From Accumulibacter sp. (GTDB lineage Bacteria > Pseudomonadota > Gammaproteobacteria > Burkholderiales > Rhodocyclaceae): 41,521 bases of DNA. Of this stretch, positions 7,494-16,409 are shown piece by piece. Both the position numbers and the translations under genes were made by a program. The stretch covers positions 1-41,521 of the forward strand of contig JAIFKU010000032.1 in the NCBI GenBank assembly GCA_020049495.1, in the 5' to 3' direction. The stretch's first letter is position 1. The number at the start of each line of letters is the position of its first letter. A model generated the notes under the pieces. It was not told where the DNA came from, did not search any database, and saw only the letters and a program-made list of their open reading frames with translations.

Positions 7494-9266
7494 TCAAACC
7501 ACCTCTTTCTTGTGGTAGTGCGTATGCAGCAGGTGGTGCGATTTTTCACCGAGCGGCACGCCGAGAAATTCCTTGTACAGTTGCTGGACCGCTACATTCT
7601 CGTGTGATTTGCGCAGGGTCTTGCTTTCGTCTTCGGAATAGATGGCGCTGATGCGTTTCAGGCGTACCGAATCGTCGGTCATGCGTGGCTGTCCGCCGCC
7701 GCCTATGCAGCCACCGGGGCAGGTCATCACTTCAATGAAGTGGTAGCTCTTTTCGCCGCGCCGGATGCTTTCGAGCAAGCTGCGGGCGTTGACCAGCCCG
7801 TGCGAAACCGCTACTTTCACTTCAACTCCTTCGAGGAACGACCACGCGGCCACGGTGTCCTTGATGACAATTGACGCTTCCTTGACCCCTTCAAGTCCGG
7901 CAATCGGTTTGACGTGCAGGTTTTCCGTCGGCAATGAGCGTCCGGTGACGATCTCGTAGGCCGTACGCAGCGCCGCTTCCATGACGCCGCCGGTGTTGGC
8001 GAAGATGTCGGCCGCACCGGAACTGAGTCCCAGCGGAGCATCCATGGTGCCATCCGGAAGCGAGAGGAAATCGATGCCCGCCGCCTTGATCATCCGGCCC
8101 AGTTCGCGCGTGGTGAGCACGTAGTCCACATCGCGAACGCCGCTGCTGTTCATCTCGGGCCGCTGCGCCTCATATTTCTTGGCGGTACAGGGCATGACCG
8201 CGACCACCGTCAGATCCTCGGGCTTGACGCCGATTTTCTGCGCGTAATAGGTCTTGGCCACTGCACCGAACATCTGCTGCGGCGATTTGCAGGTGGACAG
8301 GTTGGGCAGGAAATCTGGGAAATAGTATTCCGCGAAGTTGATCCAGCCGGGCGAGCAACTGGTAAACATCGGCAGCGGAACCGCTTCGCCATCGACCAGC
8401 GCTTTTTTCAGGCGCGTCAGCAACTCGGTACCTTCCTCCATGATTGTCAGGTCGGCGGCGAAGTTGGTGTCGAAGACCGCGTTGAAACCCAGTTCGCGCA
8501 GCGCGGTGATCATCTTTCCGGTCACTCGCGTTCCCGGTTCGCAGCCGAAGCATTCGCCCAGCGCGGCGCGAATGGCCGGCGCGGTTTGCACGATAACCGT
8601 CTTCTTCGGGTCTTCAAGCGCTTTCCAGACATCCTCCACGTGGCTGCGCTCGGTAATGGCGCCAACCGGGCAAACGGCGGAACACTGCCCGCACTGCACA
8701 CAGGCCACGTCGCCAAGGTCAAGCGCAAACGCCGGACCGATCATGGTGTCGAAGCCGCGTCCCTGCGGATGGAGCGCGCCGACGCCCTGTATCTGCGAAC
8801 AAACAGTCACGCAGCGACGGCACTTGATGCATTTGCCATTGTCGCGGATGAGTGCCGGTGTGCTGTCGTCAATCCGCGCCTTGGCCTTTTCGCCTTCAAA
8901 GGCGATTTCACGAATGCCCAGCTCTGAAGCCAGTTCCTGCAATTCGCAGTCCTGGTTGCGGTCGCAGATCTGGCAGTTGCCGTCGTGTTCGGAAAGAATC
9001 AGTTCGACCACCTGGCGACGTGCGGCGCGCACGCGGGGGCTGTTGGTCTTGATCACCATGCCGTTCATCACCGGCGTCGAACAGGCCGCCGATAGCGTAC
9101 GCGCACCCTCGATTTCAACGAGACAAACACGGCAGGCGCCGATCGGCTCGCGTTTTTCCAGGAAGCACAGCGTGGGGATGTGGATTCCCACGCTTCGGGC
9201 GGTATCCAGAATACTTGCGCCGTCAGGGGCTTCGATGGTTTTTCCGTTGATAATCAGCTTAGACAT
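7494..9266 (-). CDS. hydA: [FeFe]-hydrogenase catalytic subunit, HydA/HndD-like
   Basis: A 590-residue protein of the modular M3 type. In order: an N-terminal [2Fe-2S] domain (Cys34, 45, 48, 62), a His-Cys [4Fe-4S] site (HDGNCQICDRNQDC, 94-107), a two-cluster ferredoxin domain (Cys146-156 and 189-199), the H-cluster domain (about 225-525) and a C-terminal small-subunit-like tail. H-cluster motifs are L1 TSCSPGW (302-308), L2 MPCTAKKYE (358-366) and L3 EVMTCPGGCIGGGGQP (512-527). In L1 the Cys next to Pro, a [4Fe-4S] ligand in known enzymes, is Ser305; the preceding proton-relay Cys304 is present. The ATG at 9266 follows GAGGAGG at good spacing and overlaps the previous stop by 8 bp. It should evolve or oxidise H2 in the cytoplasm with the two upstream subunits. 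The maturases HydEFG are not in the window. Confidence 0.94.
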   Translation of the reverse strand: MSKLIINGKTIEAPDGASILDTARSVGIHIPTLCFLEKREPIGACRVCLVEIEGARTLSAACSTPVMNGMVIKTNSPRVRAARRQVVELILSEHDGNCQICDRNQDCELQELASELGIREIAFEGEKAKARIDDSTPALIRDNGKCIKCRRCVTVCSQIQGVGALHPQGRGFDTMIGPAFALDLGDVACVQCGQCSAVCPVGAITERSHVEDVWKALEDPKKTVIVQTAPAIRAALGECFGCEPGTRVTGKMITALRELGFNAVFDTNFAADLTIMEEGTELLTRLKKALVDGEAVPLPMFTSCSPGWINFAEYYFPDFLPNLSTCKSPQQMFGAVAKTYYAQKIGVKPEDLTVVAVMPCTAKKYEAQRPEMNSSGVRDVDYVLTTRELGRMIKAAGIDFLSLPDGTMDAPLGLSSGAADIFANTGGVMEAALRTAYEIVTGRSLPTENLHVKPIAGLEGVKEASIVIKDTVAAWSFLEGVEVKVAVSHGLVNARSLLESIRRGEKSYHFIEVMTCPGGCIGGGGQPRMTDDSVRLKRISAIYSEDESKTLRKSHENVAVQQLYKEFLGVPLGEKSHHLLHTHYHKKEVV

Positions 9267-12200
9267 TGACGGCCTCCTCATCACAGACGATGCATTTTCC
9301 ATAGTCGCAGCGCAGGCAGCGGCGAGCCTGGCGAATCGCTTCGGATTCGTTCCACGATTGCTCGACTTCATCAAAGTTGTTGCGCCGTTTCTCGACCGGC
9401 ATCATGCGCAATTTTTCCCGTGGATACGGTACCGGATCGGAGTCGGGATCGTAATCGGTGGAATTGGCCTGTTCAGCGCGCCAGAAGGCGTGTTTTTCAC
9501 CGCTCAGGAGCTGATCGATACCGACCGCTGCACGTTCGCCGTCGGCAATGGCGTGGACAACCGACGCCGGGCCGGTGACGGAATCGCCGCCGGCAAAGAC
9601 GCCGGCCAGCGAGGTTTTACCGGTCACCGGATCGGCCTTGACCCAGCCGCGCTCATCGAGTTCCAGCACGCCGCCGAAAACGGAGGCGTCGAGTGTCTGG
9701 CCGACGGCCATGATGACCTGGTCTGCAGGTACGATGTAGCTGTCATCCTCGACGGCTTCCGGCGAGCGGCGTCCGGAGAGGTCGAATTCGCCAAGGTGCA
9801 TGCGCAGGCATTTCACTCCGACCACGCTGCCCTCGTCGACGAGTACCTTCCTGGGCGAGGTCAGCGCTTCGATTCTGACGCCCTCCTGCAGCGCTTCCTC
9901 GATTTCCTCGGCGTAGGCCGGCATTTCTTCGCGCGTCCGCCGATAGAGCACGGTGACCGACGCCGCGCCGAGACGGATCGCGGTACGCGCCGCGTCGATC
10001 GCCGCGTTGCCGCCGCCGATCACGACCACCTGCTTGCCGACCGGCACCGAACCGCGAATATTGTATTCGCGCAGGAAGGCCATGGCATCGGCGACGCCCT
10101 TGGCTTCGCAGCCGGGCAGGTTGACGCGGATGCCTTCCGGCGCGCCGATGCCGACGAATATGGCCTCGTAACCTTCGTCGCGCAGGCTCTGGATACTGTA
10201 ATCCCGTCCGAGCGCCTGACCCGTCCTGATGTCCACGCCCATGCCTTCAACCAGGCGGATTTCCCGGGCCAGCGTTTCGCGTGGCAGACGGTAGGCCGGA
10301 ATCGCCTGAACCAGCATGCCGCCGGGGCGCTGTTCTTTTTCGAGGACGACCGGTTTGTAGCCGAGGCGCGCAAGGAAAAAGGCACACGACAGGCCGGCCG
10401 GGCCGCCACCGATGATGGCGATTTTCTTTTTCGCGTAGTCGGCGTTTTCGCGGACTTCCGGCATCTGCATTTCGTATTCCTGGTCCACCATGAAGCGTTT
10501 GATGCCGCGTACGGATACGGAGTCATCGAGCGAGGCGCGGCGGCATTTTTCTTCGCAGGTATGGAAACAGACGCGCGCGCAGACGCTGGCGAACGGATTG
10601 CGGTTGCGGTGCAGGCGCAGTGCTTCGTCGTAGCGTTTTTCACCGACCAGCGAAACAAAGCCGGGAATATCGACGCCTGCCGGGCAGGCGGACTGGCACG
10701 GCGCGCGCACCAGCGAGGCGCAGACGCCGGCGCGGCAATGGTGGTCGCGAATGTGTTCGACATATTCTTCGCGGAAATGGCGAATCGTTGACAGCACCGG
10801 ATTGGGCGCGGTCTGCCCCAGCCCGCACAGGGAAGTCTGCTTGATGGTTTCGCCGAGCTCAATCAGCCGGTCGATGTCGGACATGCGTCCATGACCTTCG
10901 CAGATGCGCGTGAGTATTTCGAGCATGCGCTTGGTGCCGACGCGGCAGGGCACGCATTTGCCGCAGGATTCGTCCTGTACGAATTCGACGAAAAAGCGGG
11001 CGACATCGACCATGCAGGCATCGTCGTCCATGACGATCAATCCGCCCGAGCCCATGATCGCGCCGAGTTCGCTGAGCGATTCGTAGTCGAGCGGCACGTT
11101 CAGGTGCTGACGCGGAATGCAGCCGCCAGACGGTCCGCCCAGCTGCGCGGCCTTGAACGGCTTGTTGTTGGGAATTCCGCCACCGATATCGTAGATCAGT
11201 TCGCCGAGCGGCGTGCCGACCGGCACTTCGACCAAGCCGGTGTTGCGTACCGTCCCGGCCAGCGCAAAGACCTTGGTGCCCTTGCTCCTTTCGGTGCCGT
11301 ACGAGGCGTACCACGCGGCTCCCTTGTCGATGATCGCCGGCACGTTGGCGAAGGTTTCGACGTTGTTGAGCACCGTCGGCTTGCCCCACAAGCCCTTCTG
11401 CGCCGGGAACGGCGGACGCGGGCGCGGTTCGCCGCGCCGGCCTTCGATGGAGGCCATCAGCGCGGTTTCCTCGCCGCAGACAAAGGCGCCTGAACCCATG
11501 CGGATTTCCAGAGCGAAGGAAAAATCGCTGCCGAGAATGTTCCTGCCCAGCAAACCGCGGGCGTTGGCGTCGTCGATAGCTTTTTGCAGGCGGGCGACGG
11601 CCAGCGGATATTCGGCGCGCACATAGACATAACCCTGCGATGCGCCGATGGCGTAAGCACCGATGATCATGCCTTCGATCAGGCTGTGCGGATCGCCTTC
11701 GAGGACGCTGCGATCCATGTAGGCGCCAGGGTCGCCCTCGTCGGCGTTGCACAGCATGTAGCGCTGGTCGGCAGCGTTCTTGCGGGCAAGACTCCATTTC
11801 ATTCCGGTCGGGAAGCCGGCGCCGCCGCGTCCGCGCAGTCCGGAGTCTTTCACCGCTTCGACCACGGCTTCGGGGGTCATGCCGTCAAGGACTTTGCCCA
11901 GCGCCTGATAGACCCCGGCGGCGAGCGCATCATCCAGGCTTTCGGGATCAATGCGGCCGCAGTTGCGCAAAACAATTTTGGTCTGCTTCCTGAAAAAGTC
12001 GATATCGTCAATGCAGGGGACCGCTTTCCCGTCTTTGGCCGCGCGGGCAAGGAGCCGGTCGATGACCGCCCCGCCGCTGGCGTACGCGCTGATGATTTCT
12101 GCGCAATCTTCGGGTTGAACACGCTGGTAAAAGGTCATGGCGTCGACCATCAGCATGACCGGCCCTTCTGCGCAAAGTCCCATGCACCCGACGGCGCTGA

Positions 12201-12396
12201 CGTTAATGCTGGCGCTCAGATCCTGTTTGAGAATTTCGCCGCGCAGCGCGGCAATGACTTTCTCCGAGCTGGAGGCCAGACAGCCGCCACCGGCGCAGAC
12301 CAGAATCTGCTTCACACCTGCGGGCGCCGTGAGTTCCTGGGGAATCCTCTGCAGTTCGCTGACGGACGCAATCGCTGAATTGGCGGGGGCGTTCAT
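9259..12396 (-). CDS. NuoF-like diaphorase subunit fused to a GltD/NfnB-like NAD(P)H oxidoreductase
   Basis: A 1045-residue fusion. Residues about 28-108 are a thioredoxin-like [2Fe-2S] ferredoxin (Cys34, Cys39, Cys71, Cys75). Residues about 140-550 are NuoF-like: GLRGRGGAGFPTG binds FMN/NADH, and ESCGKCVPCR with SLCG binds a [4Fe-4S] cluster. Instead of the usual HydB ending, residues about 555-1040 form a GltD-like module: a Cys-rich N-terminal domain (CQSACPAG, CARVC, CEEKC), an FAD Rossmann fold (IIGGGPAGLS, 661-670) and a second nucleotide fold (VVVIGGGNAAIDAA followed by YRRTREEMPA). The YRR pattern resembles NADPH-binding GltD/NfnB proteins. The protein likely passes electrons between NAD(H), a second nicotinamide (probably NADPH), flavins and HydA. 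It overlaps both neighbours (ATGA with the NuoE-like gene, 8 bp with hydA). Confidence 0.92.
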   Translation of the reverse strand: MNAPANSAIASVSELQRIPQELTAPAGVKQILVCAGGGCLASSSEKVIAALRGEILKQDLSASINVSAVGCMGLCAEGPVMLMVDAMTFYQRVQPEDCAEIISAYASGGAVIDRLLARAAKDGKAVPCIDDIDFFRKQTKIVLRNCGRIDPESLDDALAAGVYQALGKVLDGMTPEAVVEAVKDSGLRGRGGAGFPTGMKWSLARKNAADQRYMLCNADEGDPGAYMDRSVLEGDPHSLIEGMIIGAYAIGASQGYVYVRAEYPLAVARLQKAIDDANARGLLGRNILGSDFSFALEIRMGSGAFVCGEETALMASIEGRRGEPRPRPPFPAQKGLWGKPTVLNNVETFANVPAIIDKGAAWYASYGTERSKGTKVFALAGTVRNTGLVEVPVGTPLGELIYDIGGGIPNNKPFKAAQLGGPSGGCIPRQHLNVPLDYESLSELGAIMGSGGLIVMDDDACMVDVARFFVEFVQDESCGKCVPCRVGTKRMLEILTRICEGHGRMSDIDRLIELGETIKQTSLCGLGQTAPNPVLSTIRHFREEYVEHIRDHHCRAGVCASLVRAPCQSACPAGVDIPGFVSLVGEKRYDEALRLHRNRNPFASVCARVCFHTCEEKCRRASLDDSVSVRGIKRFMVDQEYEMQMPEVRENADYAKKKIAIIGGGPAGLSCAFFLARLGYKPVVLEKEQRPGGMLVQAIPAYRLPRETLAREIRLVEGMGVDIRTGQALGRDYSIQSLRDEGYEAIFVGIGAPEGIRVNLPGCEAKGVADAMAFLREYNIRGSVPVGKQVVVIGGGNAAIDAARTAIRLGAASVTVLYRRTREEMPAYAEEIEEALQEGVRIEALTSPRKVLVDEGSVVGVKCLRMHLGEFDLSGRRSPEAVEDDSYIVPADQVIMAVGQTLDASVFGGVLELDERGWVKADPVTGKTSLAGVFAGGDSVTGPASVVHAIADGERAAVGIDQLLSGEKHAFWRAEQANSTDYDPDSDPVPYPREKLRMMPVEKRRNNFDEVEQSWNESEAIRQARRCLRCDYGKCIVCDEEAVNV

Positions 12397-12920
12397 TGCG
12401 CGCCTCCTTTCTCACCGGCCGCATAGGCCTTGAGGAGTTCGCCGATTTTGGAGGGTTTGACGCGCTGATGGACATTGTCGTTAACCATGATCACCGGGGC
12501 GAGTCCGCAGGCGCCGAAACAGCGGCCGACAGCAAGTGAGAAGAGTCGGTCTTCGGCCGTTTCGCTGACATCGATTTTCAGTTGTTTTTTCAGCGCCGAG
12601 AGCACCTCCTTGCCGCCGCGGACATAGCAGGCCGTACCGAGGCAGGCGCGCACCAGGTATTTGCCGCGTGGCACCGTGGAGAAGAATGAATAGAAGGAGA
12701 CGACGCCGGCCACTTCGCTGTAGGGTTTGTTGAAAGCAGTACTGATTGTTTTCAGCACACTTTCCGACAGGTAGCCGAACTGGCTTTGCGCAATCTGCAG
12801 GACGGGTATCAGGCCGCCCGGCTTGTCGCGGTATTCCTCGAGAATCTCCTCGAGCCGCAAGGCCATTTCATCTTCAGACAAGGACTCCGAACATTCACAA
12901 CAGGTCGCGTTTTCCGACAT
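12393..12920 (-). CDS. NuoE/HndA-like [2Fe-2S] subunit of the hydrogenase
   Basis: A 175-residue protein with a helical N-terminus and a thioredoxin-fold [2Fe-2S] domain. Ligands are CLGTAC (with Cys separated by four residues) and RCFGACG, the NuoE/HndA pattern. It should relay electrons between the flavin subunit and HydA. It is the first gene of the operon; GGGGG precedes the ATG at 12920 as a weak ribosome site. Its stop overlaps the next start by 4 bp. An N-terminal stretch has four Cys (CCECSESL region, with one more Cys nearby) that could be a small extra metal site, but this is only a guess. Confidence 0.92.
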   Translation of the reverse strand: MSENATCCECSESLSEDEMALRLEEILEEYRDKPGGLIPVLQIAQSQFGYLSESVLKTISTAFNKPYSEVAGVVSFYSFFSTVPRGKYLVRACLGTACYVRGGKEVLSALKKQLKIDVSETAEDRLFSLAVGRCFGACGLAPVIMVNDNVHQRVKPSKIGELLKAYAAGEKGGAQ

Positions 12921-13221
12921 GATAAACCCCCATATTTTCGTGAAAAAACAGTGGAATCTGTTGCACTAATTCATCGGCACTGAATCAAGTATCCTTGTCT
13001 TTTACGGCCCGGTCAATGGCGAAATTTTTCCTGTAAAAACAGATCAGTATTATCCGCCGTGGAGGATATTGAAGCAAAGCCGGGGATTCAAATCCGGGGC
13101 GGCTTTCAGGCATGGCAGAGGCTACGACAGGGATTTATTTTGCGTTGATCCGGGCTGCAGGCTCGACCCGGAAACACCCGTCAAATGCTGTTCTTTGGTG
13201 CTGCGTTGAAGACCAGCGTAT
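12921..13221. promoter_or_regulatory. Intergenic region upstream of the hydrogenase operon
   Basis: About 300 bp between hpnE and the NuoE-like gene, with both genes on the minus strand. It must hold the hydrogenase promoter. A TAATAC-like -10 occurs on the minus strand near 13047-13052, without a good -35. I looked for FNR-type TTGAT-N4-ATCAA sites and found no convincing one. A short open frame at 13112-13306 lacks a ribosome site and protein-like composition. Confidence 0.4.
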
Positions 13222-14529
13222 TCATTCCGCTTCCGGCGTGCTGCGGAGCGCGCCTGTAGCCGCCGCAATGCCGCTGCGTACCGCACCTTCCAACGTGGCC
13301 GGGTAGCCGGCGCAGACGTAGTCGCCGGCCAGCCAGATGCCGTTGAGTGCCGTCTGCGCTGCCGGGCGGGGCAGGTCGGGGATGCAGGAGAAAGTGGCGC
13401 GGCGTTCGCGGATGAGCTGGTGCCATGAGGGTGACGGGAGGTTTCTGCCCAGCGCCGCTTCGAGTTCGCGATGCAGCACCGCAGCCAACTCGCCATCGTT
13501 GCGCTCGTCCCAGCTTCCTTGGGCGCTCAGGACAAAGCTGATGACCCCGTGATTGCCGTCCAGCGTACCGCGATCAAAGGCCCACTGGCCGAGACACCCG
13601 CCCGTGCCGGCATCAAGCCCGAGCATCGGCGAGGGCAGGGAGACATCGGGCGGATAGCCAAGATACATCGTTCCGATCGGCTCGTAGTCATAGCGGGAAA
13701 TCATATCGGACATTGCGGCGGTCTCTGCCTGCCTGGCCAGCAAGGCCATCGCGTGTTGCGGCGCCGTGGCGAGGATGATGCGGTCGAAGCGTTCTGCGCC
13801 GATGCGCAGCCCGTCCTCGATGGCTTCAACGCGGGTCGATAGGCGGATTTCGCCGCCATGAGCGGTAATGAATCCGGCAGCGGCGAGGGGAAAAACACGG
13901 CCAAGATCAGCGGCCGGGAGCAGCAGGTCGGTATCGGACCGACCGCCACCCAGACTGTCGCGCAGGACGTTGGCAAAGATCTGCGCCGAGGCGTTTTCCG
14001 GCGCGGTGTTCAGTGCGGCGAGGCAGAGCGGTTCCCACAGGTAGCGGCGCAAGCTGCCGTGCTGGCTGTGGCGGTCGAGCAGTTCGGCCACCGTGCAGTC
14101 GCTGGCAAGGCGATAGTCGAGGGCTTGCAGCCTGCGCATGAAACGCACCGCGGCGAACTTCTCGCCTGTGCTGCTGCCTTTCGCGCCGAACAGGCCGAAG
14201 GCCAGGTGCAGCGGCGCGGGCAGGCATGGCAGTCTCATCCGGAAACCGGCAGCGGGATAGCTCAACTCGAGTGGAAGTCGCCGCAGCAGCCGTTCGGGGT
14301 CGGCCCCCACGGTGTGCATCAGGCGCAGTGTTTCGCGGTAGGCGCCGATCAGGATGTGCTGACCGTTGTCGAGGGTGTGTCCGTGCGCATCGACGCTGCG
14401 TGCCCGTCCGCCCAGTTGTCTGGCTGCTTCAAAAACGCTGACGCTGGCGCCGGCAGCGCCCAGTTCAACCGCCGCCGCCAGCCCGGCCCAGCCGCCGCCG
14501 ACAATGGCCACCCTGAGCCGGGTTCTCAT
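13222..14529 (-). CDS. hpnE: Hydroxysqualene dehydroxylase
   Basis: A 435-residue FAD-dependent amine-oxidase/phytoene-desaturase-type protein. The N-terminal dinucleotide site is VAIVGGGWAGLAAAVEL (about 7-23), followed by GGRARS and DNGQHIL, and the C-terminal FAD block is GIWLAGDYVCAGYPATLEGAVRSG. Position after hpnC and hpnD, together with length, identifies it as HpnE. It reduces hydroxysqualene to squalene, the last step of the three-enzyme route to squalene for hopanoids. The ATG at 14529 follows hpnD by 10 bp. Confidence 0.93.
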   Translation of the reverse strand: MRTRLRVAIVGGGWAGLAAAVELGAAGASVSVFEAARQLGGRARSVDAHGHTLDNGQHILIGAYRETLRLMHTVGADPERLLRRLPLELSYPAAGFRMRLPCLPAPLHLAFGLFGAKGSSTGEKFAAVRFMRRLQALDYRLASDCTVAELLDRHSQHGSLRRYLWEPLCLAALNTAPENASAQIFANVLRDSLGGGRSDTDLLLPAADLGRVFPLAAAGFITAHGGEIRLSTRVEAIEDGLRIGAERFDRIILATAPQHAMALLARQAETAAMSDMISRYDYEPIGTMYLGYPPDVSLPSPMLGLDAGTGGCLGQWAFDRGTLDGNHGVISFVLSAQGSWDERNDGELAAVLHRELEAALGRNLPSPSWHQLIRERRATFSCIPDLPRPAAQTALNGIWLAGDYVCAGYPATLEGAVRSGIAAATGALRSTPEAE

Positions 14530-14539
14530 TTTCAGCTTC

Positions 14540-15373
14540 TCAGCCCTTGATCCAGGTCCGCCAGGCGATCCACAGCTTGCGCAGGGGCGTCAGCGAAGTG
14601 CGCTGGCTCAATACCTGGCAGCCGTCGCGCTTGATTTCGTCGAGCACGGTGCGGTAGATGGCGGCCATCACCAGCCCCGGGCGCTGTGTCTTGCGGTCAA
14701 TATCCGGCAGTTCTCTCATGGCCTGTGCGTAGTAGCCTTCGGCGCGTTCGATCTGGAACTCCATCAGCTTGCGGAAGTTGTCGGAATAACGCGAATTCAG
14801 GATGTCGGCAACCGGCACCGCGAAGCGCTGGAGTTCGTCGATCGGCAGGTAGATCCGCCCGCGGCGGGCATCTTCGCCGACATCGCGGATGATGTTGGTG
14901 AGTTGGAAGGCCATGCCCAGGTCGTGGGCGTATTTCTGTGTCTGGCGATCCTGGAAGCCGAAGATTTCGGCGGCGAGCAGGCCGACGACGCTGGCCACCC
15001 GGTAGCAGTAGAGCGAGAGCGCCTTGAAGTCGAGATAGCGCGTCTGCTGCAGATCCATCTCCATGCCGTCGATGATCTCAAGGAGTTGTTCCTGCGGCAG
15101 GCTGAACTCGGACAGCACCGGCAACAGTGCCCGGGTGACCGGGTGCTCTGGCTTGCCAGCGTACAGGCGCTCAAGTTCGAGTCGCCACCAGGCCAGCTTG
15201 GTGGCGGCGATCTGCGCATCCTGGCATTCGTCAACGACATCGTCGACTTCGCGGCAATAGGCGTAAAGCGCAGTAATCGCGCGCCGCCGGTTGGGCGGCA
15301 GAAAGAGGAAGCTGTAATAGAAACTTGAGCCGCTCGAGGACGCTTTCTGCTGGCAATACTCTTCAGGGGTCAT
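14540..15373 (-). CDS. hpnD: Presqualene diphosphate synthase
   Basis: A 277-residue trans-isoprenyl diphosphate synthase of the squalene/phytoene synthase fold. The first Asp-rich motif is REVDDVVDE (41-49) and the second is NIIRDVGEDARRGR. The N-terminal YCQQKASSSGSSFYYSFLFL is typical of HpnD. It condenses two farnesyl diphosphates to presqualene diphosphate. I chose the ATG at 15373 (MTPEEYCQQK), which starts where family members start; a much longer open frame upstream runs into hpnC and is not protein-like. The next gene, hpnE, starts 10 bp later. Confidence 0.94.
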   Translation of the reverse strand: MTPEEYCQQKASSSGSSFYYSFLFLPPNRRRAITALYAYCREVDDVVDECQDAQIAATKLAWWRLELERLYAGKPEHPVTRALLPVLSEFSLPQEQLLEIIDGMEMDLQQTRYLDFKALSLYCYRVASVVGLLAAEIFGFQDRQTQKYAHDLGMAFQLTNIIRDVGEDARRGRIYLPIDELQRFAVPVADILNSRYSDNFRKLMEFQIERAEGYYAQAMRELPDIDRKTQRPGLVMAAIYRTVLDEIKRDGCQVLSQRTSLTPLRKLWIAWRTWIKG

Positions 15374-15405
15374 TGGCCGTCCCATGGGTTTCGGATGCGA
15401 GATTC

Positions 15406-16215
15406 TTACATAAACAGCGCACGGCTGCCCATCAGCAACCAGTCGGCGGAGCGCAGTCGGGGGCGATGACGGAACACGTCGCCGCGCACACGACGGATCT
15501 GTTCGAGAATGCGCAGCCCGCCCTGAACCGTGAAACGAATCTCCCAGCCCATGCGTCCTGGCAGGTTCTGTACCAGCGGGGCGCCTTCGAGCATCAGCTG
15601 GCGCGAGCGTTCGGTCTGGAAATCGAGCAGGGCGGCCCATTCGGCGCTCCAGCGGTGATCGGCGATCTGCGTCTCGCTGACGCCAAAACTGTCAAGATCG
15701 GTTTGCGGCAGGTAAACGCGATTCTTCTGCCAGTCGATGGCGATGTCCTGCCAGAAGTTAATCAACTGCAGGGTCGTGCAGATGCAGTCAGAGCGATACA
15801 GGTTCTCTGCGCTGGCCCGGTCGACAAGATGCAATAGCAATCGTCCGACAGGATTGGCCGAACGCCGGCAGTAGTCGAGGAGTTCGGGGTAATCGGCGTA
15901 ACGCTTCTGGACGACGTCCTGCGCGAAAGCATCGAGCAGGTCGCGAAAAAGCTGCAAGGGCAGATGCCATTGATCGATGATGCGCGCCAGTTCCTGAAAA
16001 ACCGGATCCTTTGGCGGCTGCCCCTGCTCGATGCGGTAAAGTTCGAAGTTATACTCGGCCAGACCCTGCAGGCGCTGCTCATCGCTGGCCTCGCCCTCGT
16101 CGGCGATATCGTCGGCGCCGCGCGCAAAACGGTAGATCGCCTCGATCGGGCGGCGCAAGCGCCTGGGCAGCAGGACGGAGGCGACAGGGAAATTTTCGTA
16201 ATGGTCTACGGACAT
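15406..16215 (-). CDS. hpnC: Hydroxysqualene synthase
   Basis: A 269-residue squalene/phytoene-synthase-fold protein. Asp-rich motifs are RGADDIADEGE and NFWQDIAIDWQKNRVYLPQ. The N-terminal MSVDHYENFPVASVLLP is characteristic of HpnC, which converts presqualene diphosphate to hydroxysqualene. The start is the ATG at 16215. The open frame continues upstream through the antisense of tRNA-Leu, so the longer form is an artefact. First gene of hpnC-hpnD-hpnE; its promoter must lie in the roughly 100 bp shared with the divergent tRNA-Leu promoter. Confidence 0.94.
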   Translation of the reverse strand: MSVDHYENFPVASVLLPRRLRRPIEAIYRFARGADDIADEGEASDEQRLQGLAEYNFELYRIEQGQPPKDPVFQELARIIDQWHLPLQLFRDLLDAFAQDVVQKRYADYPELLDYCRRSANPVGRLLLHLVDRASAENLYRSDCICTTLQLINFWQDIAIDWQKNRVYLPQTDLDSFGVSETQIADHRWSAEWAALLDFQTERSRQLMLEGAPLVQNLPGRMGWEIRFTVQGGLRILEQIRRVRGDVFRHRPRLRSADWLLMGSRALFM

Positions 16216-16276
16216 GGCTGAGGTCGGACGGGAAATGATGTGGGTCAAGCCTGCCGAGGGATAAGTGGGCCAGCGG

Positions 16277-16306
16277 CTGACAGTATAGGGTGATCTCGGG
16301 TAAAAT
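16277..16306 (+). promoter_or_regulatory. Sigma-70-type promoter for tRNA-Leu and tig
   Basis: CTGACA (16277-16282) and TAAAAT (16301-16306) are separated by 18 bp. Transcription would start near 16313, six bases before the tRNA. No other promoter is evident before tig, so tRNA and trigger factor are probably one transcript. Confidence 0.65.
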
Positions 16307-16318
16307 GGTCGATTAAGC

Positions 16319-16403
16319 GCGAGAGTGGCGGAATTGGTAGACGCACTGGATTTAGGTTCCAGCGCCGCAAGGCGTGGGGGTTCGACTCCCTTCTCTCGCA
16401 CCA
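16319..16403 (+). tRNA. tRNA-Leu (anticodon UAG)
   Basis: 85 nt including an encoded CCA. The acceptor arms GCGAGAG and CTCTCGC pair perfectly. The anticodon stem CTGGA/TCCAG encloses the loop TTTAGGT, giving UAG. A long variable arm (GCCGCAAGGCGT) marks a class II tRNA, and the T arm contains GGTTCGACTCC-like sequence. The next start codon (tig) is only 6 nt past the CCA end. Confidence 0.97.
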
Positions 16404-16409
16404 TTCTTA

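Noticed and set aside
9267..9374. 36-residue N-terminal extension of HydA
   Set aside because: It lies within the coding region of the upstream fusion gene; the ATG at 9266 has a strong ribosome site and gives the normal ferredoxin-domain start.
8338..10791. Very long plus-strand open frame (817 codons) across the hydrogenase genes
   Set aside because: It is antisense to hydA and the NuoF-GltD fusion, both of which have clear domains and motifs. Long antisense frames are common in GC-rich genes, and this one has no ribosome site or recognisable domain.
12921..13221. FNR-type site for anaerobic control of the hydrogenase
   Set aside because: TTGAT-like half sites are present but the spacing does not match the consensus.
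13112..13306. Possible small gene before hpnE end
   Set aside because: No ribosome site, composition not protein-like, and it overlaps the hpnE 3' end on the other strand.
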